Shown here piece by piece: positions 57,047 through 64,000 of a stretch of DNA of 64,000 nt. How positions within the stretch are numbered: position 1 is the stretch's first letter; each line of letters begins with the position of its first letter. Location of the stretch: contig FOAY01000004.1 of assembly GCA_900109485.1 (NCBI GenBank), positions 124,001 to 188,000 of the forward strand. The letters run 5' to 3'. The DNA comes from Kosakonia sacchari (GTDB lineage: Bacteria; Pseudomonadota; Gammaproteobacteria; Enterobacterales; Enterobacteriaceae). Below the pieces are notes generated by a model, which made no database searches, had not been told where the DNA came from, and saw nothing but the letters and a program-made list of their open reading frames with translations. The translations under genes were made by a program, and so were the position numbers.

Positions 57047-60000
57047 TTAAAGAACAGTTATCGCACTAGCAGGTATAGGGGCATCAAATAAAACCTCAGC
57101 AGATCCTTGAGCTAATCGCCGTGCAAACCCATTGCCTAATAGCTCAAGGCCTTTTTCTGATGATATATCAATTGCCCCTCCTGGAACTTTACTTAAGTCG
57201 ATCTCCACGATCCTATTTCCTGTTTTGGCTGACCATTTTTCAGCAATACTTAATTCTTTTGTTGCTGAGATAAATTGAGAAGGTGAACGGCTTCCCGAAG
57301 TTACATGCCCCGCAACTGTTTTTATATTACTCGGATTAAGAGAGCTCACCCCAAGAGCCGGATTTTCATCTTGCCTAATGACCCTATATACCTTTCCGTT
57401 ATTCAAACGCTCAAATTCATGTGTAGGAGCGCAAGGAGCCAACCCCAGCGGATCCACCCATACCAGCGGGTCAACCACATAGGTATACGTATTCAGCCCA
57501 CCCAGCAACCCTATCGGGTCCATCTGGGTGTAGCAGCCGCCGGCTGGGTCGTAGTAACGGAACGTGTTGTAGTGCAGCCCGGTTTCGCGGTCGAGGTACT
57601 GGCCCTGGAAGCGCAGGTTCTGTGGAGTGTCCCACTTCAGCGCATCGTTTTCCCGCTCCGTGCGTCCCCATGCGCTGAACGCGCCGCGCCAGACGATGTC
57701 GCCGTTACTGTCGGTGACCGATTGTGGCAACCCGTTGATTTCGCTGTGATACCAGTAGATTTCCGCGTACTGCTGGCGGCTGTCGACGCGCGCCAGCGGC
57801 TCGTAGCTGTTTTCTGTGTAGATATACTGCACGGCGGCTTCCGGGTCGCGGTCGCCGGTTTCGCCAACCATTTGCAGCCCGGACCATGCGTACTGCGTGC
57901 GTTCCGGCGTACGGCTGTGGCGTCGCCACACCTGTTTCTCCGTGCGGCGGCCCAGCGCGTCGTAACGGTATTCCGCTTTGCTGAACTCTGCATCGCCTCC
58001 AATGATGACCTGGCTGATGCGCTGCTCATCGTCATAACTGAAGCGCTGCACGATGCCGCGATGCGTATCGTGGCGTTCCGTCATGCGCCCGAAGCCGTCA
58101 TATTCGCGACGCACACCGTCGAGGCGTTTTAGCAGGTTGTCCCAGACTGGCGGCAAATCCGCTGTTGTGCGGTTGTCTGCCGCGTCATACCAGAAACGCT
58201 CTTCCCCGGAAGGCTGAATGCTCTGCGTCATGCGGCCTGCCGCATCGTATCCCCACAGCGACTGACGATATTTATCCGCAGGCGTCGGCGGCGCGCCATC
58301 GGTGTACATCTGGCGGATGATCTGATCGGCCCGATCCCACTGGTAGCGGCGCTCAAACACCAGCCGCTGGCGCACATTATCAACGCAGCGCCGCTGGCTG
58401 ATGCGCCCGGCGATGTCGTAGTGCGTTTCCAGCTCCACCGCACCCGTGGTGCGGCGGGTTTCCCGGTGTAGCTTGTCGCGCTGGTAACTGGCAACCGGCA
58501 GCGTATTCCCGCCAACGGCAAGCTGCATCTCCAGCAGATGCCCGGTACCGTAGCGCAGATACTGCAACTGCCGCCCGTCCGGGAAGGTGGTGGCGCTGAG
58601 GTTGCTTAACGCATCGTACTGATGCAGATACGCGCCGGAATGGTTCTCTTCACCCACCAGATCGCCGAGTTTATTGCGGCGGAAAACCACCACTTCGCCA
58701 TTCTCCGGCTCGCGCTGGGCAATCATCGCCTGCCGCCACGCGCTGTACGGGAAACGGTGAATTTCGGTGGTCAGGGCGTTGTAGCGATACTCGGTGCGGT
58801 GCTGCTCGGTTTCCCGCGCCACCATGCGCCCGATCGCATCATATTCATAATTCGTCACCAGCGGCGACAAACCGCTACCGCTGGCGGGATGACGTACCAG
58901 CGTCGCCACCTGCTGCATGGCGTTGTACTGATACTCCGTCTGCCGTCCGGCGTAATCGTGCTGGCGGGTCAGCAAACCGTCAGGCGTATAGTCAAAGCGC
59001 CATTGCTGGTTGTTGGCATTGGTCAGCGTCACCAGGCGGCCCGCGCGGTTAAAGCGAAAACGCGTCACCTGCCCGGCGGGATCGATAGCCTCAATCACCT
59101 GGCCGCGCGCGTTGAGCGTCACTTTACGCTCCAGCAGTCCATCAATGTTCTGCCCGCACAGCAGCCCGGCGTGGTTATAGCTGAACAGGGTTTCACGCCC
59201 GTCTGCACGGATCCAGGTTTGCAGACGGCCTGCCGGGCTCCAGATATAACGTTCGCTGTTGCCGAGCGGATCGGTGGTGCTAATCAGTTTGCCGGAAGCG
59301 TCGTATTGGTTGCGGCTCTGGTAGCCGGAACAATCCTCTTCGCGGATAAGCTGGCCGAGCGCGTCCCACCAGAAGCGGTGGCTGTTTTCCAGCGCATCTA
59401 TGCGCCGCAGCAGATCGCCCTGCGCATTCCACTCAAAGCGCGTTACGCCGCCTTCCGGGTCGGTCAGCTTCACCACATCGCCCGCCACGTTGTATTCGTA
59501 CTGCCAGATTGCGCCATCGGGCAGCACTTCTTTCAACGGGAAGGCGTACAGCGGATGCCAGCTGGTCAGTGTCGTGCGGTCCAGCGGATCGCGCTCCATG
59601 GTCAGATTGCCGCGCGCATCCCATGCATATTCCCAGCTCGCGCCATCCGGCTGCACCATCGCCAGCAGTTGTTCGGAGTTGCCCGCCCAGCGAAATTGCC
59701 AGTTGCCGCCATGCGGATCGGTATAAGCGGTGATGCGAAACAGTTCATCCCAGTGATGTTCGCTTGAGACGCCTTCGTCGTTGCTGACGCGCGCGCGGCA
59801 CTGTGTTTCGTCAGCATCGATGCGCCAGCGTTCCAGCACCTCGCCCCGCTCATCAAGCACCTGGTACGCCTCAACGCGCCAGTGCCGCGAGTTGGCGTCG
59901 GGCCGCCACTGGTACTGCACTTTTAGCCCGGTGGCGTAGGCGTGCCAGGCCATCATCTCGCTGGCCTGATCCCAGCCAAACTGGCGGGTGACGATGCCGT

Positions 60001-61573
60001 CGGCGTCGGTGACGGCGATCAGTTGCCCCTGCTCGTTAAAACGGTAAGAGACCAACAGATGGCGCGCGCCATCGTATACCTGATAAACCGCGCACAGGCG
60101 GCCGGAAAGCGCGTCATACTCCAGCTCAACGTCCAGCGCCTCGTTATCGCCGGAGATGCGCACCAACTGCCCGTGCTCGTTCCAGCTAAAGTGCTGTACG
60201 TTTTCATGGCGGTCATAAATGCGCTGAATGCGCCACTCGCCAGGACGCGTTGGGTCCGGTTCGTACAACTGGTGCTCGCCGTCATTTTGCTGAATAACCA
60301 TCGCCCCGTTCGGGCTACAGAACAGCTTAATGCCATCTTCCTGGTAATCGATCATGTCGCCCGGCTGCACATTTCCCATGCCCAGCTCGCGGCCAGTCAT
60401 ATCAAGAAAGATCAGCTGATTATCCGCCTGCCGGTAAAGGCGGGTTTCAAACGGCAGCATCCAGCCGGTGCCGAGCATGCCGGTTGACAGGTTGCGGCTG
60501 TGGTAAATGCGCTGCCAGTAAAGCGGCATTCTGTCCGGCAGAACGAAATCGAGATCCTCTTCTTTGCTGAGGATTTTCGCGCCGGTAAGGATATTGACCG
60601 GGTGTACGGTGTTTACTGCCGCCGCCAGTACCGGCATCACGCCCGCCGAAGCGACATAAGCGCCAAGCGGACAGATAATTTCCCGCATCAGGCGGTTCAC
60701 GATCAGCCGGTTACAGCCCATCTTGATAAGCGATGGGATAATCGCCACGACCGCGCTGCCCAGCAGGTTGCCCACGAGATAAGCCAGTTGGTTTTTACCG
60801 CTGTGGATATCGCGCACGGTGATGGTGTCGCCACCGATACGCACGCGCGGGTTTTCGCTGACTTTGATTTCCGCTTCGCAGGTGCTGAGGTGACCATTGC
60901 GGGCAGCGGGCTGGTTGTTGATCAGCACCGCTTTTGAACCCTGGGCGATAAAGTTGCTGCTGGTGACCATATGGCCTTTTTTGCAGGCCACGTTATCGTG
61001 CGGTGCGGGAGAGGCATACGGGCTGGCGCTCTCCACCAGCGGCTGCGTCAGGTCGTCCCAGGTGTTTTTGCCCCACTGTTTAACATCGTCGAGGGTCAGC
61101 TTGCTGGCGCGTTCAGCAATCGCCATCAGCGCTGCGCCCGGCATCAGCGCCGTTTTCAGCGTTGCGGCGACGCCCGCCAGCGCCATCATGCCGAACCCGG
61201 CCCAGTCGAAGCTGCTCTCGTCCGCAGAAGCGGTCGCATTCAGGTAATCGCGATCGACGGTGCCGGCAGCACGCGCCGCCTTTTTGCCCATGATCAGCAC
61301 GTTATCCGAGCCGGAGACAACCTGCGCATCGGGAGGCCCAGGGTCTATCAGGCTATCGACGAGTTTTCCCGCCGCATTGCCCACGCTCTCCAGCGCGCCG
61401 CTGAACATCAAACCGGCCACCGCCACACCGGCGACAACGATACCGATTGGCGTAGTGGCGGCAATAAAGATCGCGGCGACAATCGCCCCTTCCACTAACC
61501 CGCCGACAAAATCCGCCAGCGCGGAGCTATGGATCAGCGGGTCATCAATGCGCGCTGCAAGATAATCCGTCAT
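57047..61573 (-). CDS. rhs: PAAR-Rhs polymorphic toxin of the type VI secretion system
   Basis: 1508 residues. N-terminus (about 1-75) has two hydrophobic helices of the prePAAR/EagR-binding type; a PAAR domain follows (about 195-260, KKGHMVTSSNFIAQGSK then NNQPAARNGHLSTC). Then a third hydrophobic region (about 265-325) and a long Rhs/YD-repeat shell (about 330-1350) ending with RETGLHYNTFRYYDP and DPLGL at 1378, the autocleavage border. The last 130 residues (57050-57439) are the toxin: VYRVIR, SPSQFISATK and QGSAEVLFDAPIP can be read as the R, S-x-T and E motifs of an ADP-ribosyltransferase (Arg1397, Ser1436, Glu1493). Preceded by its chaperone gene and followed by immunity. Confidence 0.93.
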   Translation of the reverse strand: MTDYLAARIDDPLIHSSALADFVGGLVEGAIVAAIFIAATTPIGIVVAGVAVAGLMFSGALESVGNAAGKLVDSLIDPGPPDAQVVSGSDNVLIMGKKAARAAGTVDRDYLNATASADESSFDWAGFGMMALAGVAATLKTALMPGAALMAIAERASKLTLDDVKQWGKNTWDDLTQPLVESASPYASPAPHDNVACKKGHMVTSSNFIAQGSKAVLINNQPAARNGHLSTCEAEIKVSENPRVRIGGDTITVRDIHSGKNQLAYLVGNLLGSAVVAIIPSLIKMGCNRLIVNRLMREIICPLGAYVASAGVMPVLAAAVNTVHPVNILTGAKILSKEEDLDFVLPDRMPLYWQRIYHSRNLSTGMLGTGWMLPFETRLYRQADNQLIFLDMTGRELGMGNVQPGDMIDYQEDGIKLFCSPNGAMVIQQNDGEHQLYEPDPTRPGEWRIQRIYDRHENVQHFSWNEHGQLVRISGDNEALDVELEYDALSGRLCAVYQVYDGARHLLVSYRFNEQGQLIAVTDADGIVTRQFGWDQASEMMAWHAYATGLKVQYQWRPDANSRHWRVEAYQVLDERGEVLERWRIDADETQCRARVSNDEGVSSEHHWDELFRITAYTDPHGGNWQFRWAGNSEQLLAMVQPDGASWEYAWDARGNLTMERDPLDRTTLTSWHPLYAFPLKEVLPDGAIWQYEYNVAGDVVKLTDPEGGVTRFEWNAQGDLLRRIDALENSHRFWWDALGQLIREEDCSGYQSRNQYDASGKLISTTDPLGNSERYIWSPAGRLQTWIRADGRETLFSYNHAGLLCGQNIDGLLERKVTLNARGQVIEAIDPAGQVTRFRFNRAGRLVTLTNANNQQWRFDYTPDGLLTRQHDYAGRQTEYQYNAMQQVATLVRHPASGSGLSPLVTNYEYDAIGRMVARETEQHRTEYRYNALTTEIHRFPYSAWRQAMIAQREPENGEVVVFRRNKLGDLVGEENHSGAYLHQYDALSNLSATTFPDGRQLQYLRYGTGHLLEMQLAVGGNTLPVASYQRDKLHRETRRTTGAVELETHYDIAGRISQRRCVDNVRQRLVFERRYQWDRADQIIRQMYTDGAPPTPADKYRQSLWGYDAAGRMTQSIQPSGEERFWYDAADNRTTADLPPVWDNLLKRLDGVRREYDGFGRMTERHDTHRGIVQRFSYDDEQRISQVIIGGDAEFSKAEYRYDALGRRTEKQVWRRHSRTPERTQYAWSGLQMVGETGDRDPEAAVQYIYTENSYEPLARVDSRQQYAEIYWYHSEINGLPQSVTDSNGDIVWRGAFSAWGRTERENDALKWDTPQNLRFQGQYLDRETGLHYNTFRYYDPAGGCYTQMDPIGLLGGLNTYTYVVDPLVWVDPLGLAPCAPTHEFERLNNGKVYRVIRQDENPALGVSSLNPSNIKTVAGHVTSGSRSPSQFISATKELSIAEKWSAKTGNRIVEIDLSKVPGGAIDISSEKGLELLGNGFARRLAQGSAEVLFDAPIPASAITVL

Positions 61574-61576
61574 CCG

Positions 61577-61990
61577 TTACGCCCCCGGCTGCACACCGCT
61601 TTTTACTGCCGTCCAGAACGCCTCTGCGTCGGTATCAAACGGGGCGACACGGCTAAGCGTGAACGCCATCAGGTGATCTTCCACGCGGGCGACGGCGAGT
61701 TTTTCATATACCGTAACGTGTTGATTTTCAAAACGCAGCGCGACTTCACGGGCGGGCAACCCGCCGATGTCGCTATCCTGTACCTCGCCCAGCACCACTT
61801 TTTTCATGCTGCGCTTCACTTTCGCCAACTGCTGCTGGAGGAAGTTCTCTTCCTCGCCGGGTTTGATATCCCACGCGCGGGTGATGACAAGCGTTGCGCC
61901 CTGCTCTTTGAATTTCAGCACGTTGATGCTGTGATCCTGATACGCGCCCGGCAGCGCCAGCACGCCTTCAGAGAGTGTAAACGTCGCCAT
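61577..61990 (-). CDS. EagR-type Rhs chaperone (DUF1795/DcrB-like)
   Basis: 137 residues of the DUF1795 fold, soluble, no signal peptide. EagR chaperones bind the N-terminal transmembrane helices of PAAR-Rhs effectors and load them onto VgrG. It lies 3 bp before rhs and 1 bp overlaps vgrG, so effector, chaperone and carrier are one operon. Related in fold to DcrB at 18371-18928. Confidence 0.9.
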   Translation of the reverse strand: MATFTLSEGVLALPGAYQDHSINVLKFKEQGATLVITRAWDIKPGEEENFLQQQLAKVKRSMKKVVLGEVQDSDIGGLPAREVALRFENQHVTVYEKLAVARVEDHLMAFTLSRVAPFDTDAEAFWTAVKSGVQPGA

Positions 61991-63912
61991 TATTTATCCG
62001 TTCCTTGATTAAATGCGGCTTTTACCGCGGCCTGAATTTGTTCCGGTGTCGGCTCGACAGTCGGCAGGCTCTCTGGCCGCGTAATGTTCAGATCCAGCGT
62101 GCCGCCGGTATTGATTTCACCATTGCTCAGCGCGTCGATGCTGAAGTTCAGGCATTGCAGCGAAACCGTGCCGTTAGCGCCAAGCGTCAGCACCGATTTG
62201 CCCGCCACCAGCATGATGCCGCTGTCGGAAGCCTGCACCAGCGCGCCCTGCACTTTTTGGGTAAAGCCGCCGCCGACCAGTTGTTCATGTGCCAGTTGCG
62301 TAGCCTGGGTATGCGATCCCGCCACCGCGCCGGTGTAATCCCGCGTGACGTTAACGGTCTGCGAACCGCCAACGGTATGCGTTTCGTCGTTTTTCACGTT
62401 GGTATCAAGATTGCGCTCGGCCTGCAGCCACACCTGCTCCTCCCCCGCTTTATCCTCAAAGCGCAGGGCGTTGGCGTTATCCACCGAGCCATCTTTCGAG
62501 CGGCTGAGGAAGCCCATTTGCGTCGCGGCGGCGGGCAGCGCCCACGGCGGCATGCTGGCTTCGTTGTAGACGCGCCCGGTGATGATCGGCCGGTCCGGGT
62601 CGCCGTTGATGAAGTCAATCACCACTTCGTCGCCGACGCGCGGGATTTGTACCCCGCCAAAGCCCTGGCCTGCCCAGGCGCTGGAGACCCGCACCCAGCA
62701 GGAGCTGGTGTCATCGCCCTTCGCCAGCCGATCCCAGTGAAACTTCACCTTCACCCGGCCATATTTGTCCGTCCAGATGCTCTCTCCCTGCGGGCCGACG
62801 ACGCGCGCGGTTTGCGGGCCGTAAGTTCGCGGCCAGGCGGTTTGCTGCGCGGGACGGAAGACCACCGAGGAGGGAATGACGCTGAAATCAATGCGGTGCA
62901 CCGTCTGGCTATCCGCACCGCTGGCATAGCGGTTCTCTTCGAAGTTGTAGTGCGCGGCGGTCACCAGGTATTCGCCGTTATCATTGAAAAATGCGGCATT
63001 GGTCAACTGGAAAGTACTGCCCGGCACGATGCCGATCGCCGTGGCGGTGCCTTCGATTTGCTGATGTTCAACCTGCCAGCGCTCCTGGCGGATGCGGGCA
63101 TAAAACTCGCCGTGGCCGTGCTCGACAAAACGCCCCGGCCAGTCGTATACGTCAATGCTGCCCGGCTGTGGCGACGAAGGGTTTTGCCGCGCCTGGAACA
63201 GCCATGCGTTAGGCTTGCGGAAATCATAATCGTCGAGGCTGTAAATGCCCGGCGTGACGCTGTCTTCCAGCGCCCACTGGCTGATGCCCTCTTCATCCGT
63301 GCTGCCGCCGGACGGCGTCTGGTGATAGGGAATGGTTTCATAGCCGCTGAACGGTTGATGTTGCGTGGCGGCGTCGGTCAGCACCAGCGTGTGTTTGTCT
63401 GCTTCATGCTTAAAGTGGTAAGCAATCCCTTCCAGCTCCATCAGGCGGCTGATGAAATCGAAGCTGCTCTCCTGGTACTGCACGCAATATTCCCAGACGC
63501 GGTAACTGCCGCTCAGCTTATCTTCCAGATTGACCTGGTATTCGCCGAGCAGGGTTTTGACGATTTGCGGCACCGTCTGCCCCTGGAAGATGCGCAGGTT
63601 GCGGTCGCGTTTCATTGGCCACAGATCCGGCTCGACGGTAAGCTGATAGACAGCGTAGCGCGTCCCGCTCAGTTCCACCGCGCTGACTGCCACGCGGGTA
63701 ATTTTGCCGTTGAAGTAGCGGGAGCCGGAAAGCGATTGCGTGGGCACGGTAACGGTGACCGCTTTGCCGAGCAACTGGCTGCGATCCATGCGCGCGTCGG
63801 TTCCCAGCAATTGCAGGTTGAATGCAAACGCCTCGGATAACGCCTCACGACCTGAAAATTTCCAGAAAAGCAGTCCTTCGACGGGTAACTGAACAGTAAT
63901 ACGATTGCTCAT
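61990..63912 (-). CDS. vgrG: VgrG, type VI secretion spike protein
   Basis: 640 residues from MSNRITVQLPVEG. N-terminal gp27-like part (about 1-370, with SRLMELEGIAYHF and LTVEPDLWPMKRDRN), gp5 OB fold (about 385-470, GRVKVKFHWDR and GFGGVQIPRVGDEVVIDF), and a C-terminal needle rich in T-x-x repeats. No extra enzymatic domain after the needle; the cargo is the Rhs protein downstream. The first gene of vgrG-eagR-rhs-immunity. No other T6SS core gene is in view, so this may be an orphan effector module served by a T6SS elsewhere. Confidence 0.95.
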   Translation of the reverse strand: MSNRITVQLPVEGLLFWKFSGREALSEAFAFNLQLLGTDARMDRSQLLGKAVTVTVPTQSLSGSRYFNGKITRVAVSAVELSGTRYAVYQLTVEPDLWPMKRDRNLRIFQGQTVPQIVKTLLGEYQVNLEDKLSGSYRVWEYCVQYQESSFDFISRLMELEGIAYHFKHEADKHTLVLTDAATQHQPFSGYETIPYHQTPSGGSTDEEGISQWALEDSVTPGIYSLDDYDFRKPNAWLFQARQNPSSPQPGSIDVYDWPGRFVEHGHGEFYARIRQERWQVEHQQIEGTATAIGIVPGSTFQLTNAAFFNDNGEYLVTAAHYNFEENRYASGADSQTVHRIDFSVIPSSVVFRPAQQTAWPRTYGPQTARVVGPQGESIWTDKYGRVKVKFHWDRLAKGDDTSSCWVRVSSAWAGQGFGGVQIPRVGDEVVIDFINGDPDRPIITGRVYNEASMPPWALPAAATQMGFLSRSKDGSVDNANALRFEDKAGEEQVWLQAERNLDTNVKNDETHTVGGSQTVNVTRDYTGAVAGSHTQATQLAHEQLVGGGFTQKVQGALVQASDSGIMLVAGKSVLTLGANGTVSLQCLNFSIDALSNGEINTGGTLDLNITRPESLPTVEPTPEQIQAAVKAAFNQGTDK

Positions 63913-64000
63913 AAATCGGATCCTGACATAACGACGCAAGCCGCTCCGGGCTTCGCCTGTAAGTTTAACGTTACGGAATAATTGACACGCTACCGCACAA
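63913..64000 (-). promoter_or_regulatory. Upstream region of vgrG at window edge
   Basis: 88 bp before the vgrG start; GTCAGGATCCGA on the minus strand gives an AGGA ribosome binding site. The promoter probably lies here or beyond the window edge. Confidence 0.4.

Overview
The window is chromosomal DNA of an enterobacterium. Gene order and near-identity to Escherichia coli proteins over livMHK-panM-livJ, rpoH-ftsXEY-rsmD-yhhLMN-zntA-tusA-yhhQ-dcrB-yhhST and nikABCDER put it in Enterobacteriaceae. The GC-rich coding and the accessory genes (arn, padC, 4-aminobutyrate transaminase beside rpoH) suggest the Enterobacter/Kosakonia/Klebsiella side of the family rather than E. coli. The genus cannot be fixed from sequence alone. 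I saw no rRNA, tRNA, CRISPR array, prophage or insertion sequence.

Layout. 1-5337: branched-chain amino acid uptake (livM truncated by the window edge, livH, livK, livJ), with panM between the two binding-protein genes. 5579-8441: a 4-aminobutyrate transaminase divergent from a MocR-type regulator. 8496-13770: heat-shock sigma factor, cell-division ABC complex FtsEX, SRP receptor FtsY, 16S rRNA methylase RsmD and YhhL. 13795-21414: yhhM, yhhN, zntA with a textbook ZntR operator, tusA, yhhQ with a candidate preQ1 riboswitch, dcrB, yhhS and yhhT. 21418-28793: the complete arnBCADTEF lipid A L-Ara4N operon, on the minus strand. 29221-30683: phenolic acid decarboxylase and its divergent LysR regulator. 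30783-34271: a MolABC-like oxyanion or metal-chelate ABC transporter convergent with a ModA-like protein that lacks a signal peptide. 34375-39708: nikABCDER behind a perfect NikR operator.

39709-53360 is a metabolic island. Its core (41026-50242) has two convergent operons. The plus-strand operon encodes a fumarase/adenylosuccinate-lyase-superfamily lyase, a GNAT acetyltransferase, an M20 amidohydrolase and an MmgE/PrpD protein. The minus-strand operon encodes a polar amino acid ABC transporter (binding protein, permease, ATPase) followed by a BisC/TorA-type molybdoenzyme. Apart from the molybdoenzyme, this gene set is that of the Bacillus subtilis yxe operon for S-(2-succino)cysteine, in the variant where an S-(2-succino) lyase replaces the YxeK monooxygenase. 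I predict uptake, N-acetylation, cleavage to fumarate and N-acetylcysteine, and deacetylation to cysteine. The molybdoenzyme is a plausible sulfoxide-salvage addition. An SDR, a MarR-GNAT fusion regulator and an AEC carrier follow.

53504-63912 is a type VI secretion effector island read right to left: vgrG, an EagR/DcrB-like chaperone gene, and a 1508-residue PAAR-Rhs protein with a 130-residue C-terminal toxin that looks like an ADP-ribosyltransferase, then its small immunity gene. Downstream lies a fossil record of earlier tips: a decayed Rhs-core scrap with a toxin tail and an intact HEAT-like immunity gene, an opposite-strand DUF4291 gene, an orphan AHH-nuclease tip with its immunity gene, and a broken relative of the current immunity gene. 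In E. coli K-12 the rhsB locus also lies just beyond nikR, so this chromosomal neighbourhood appears to be a recurrent Rhs site.
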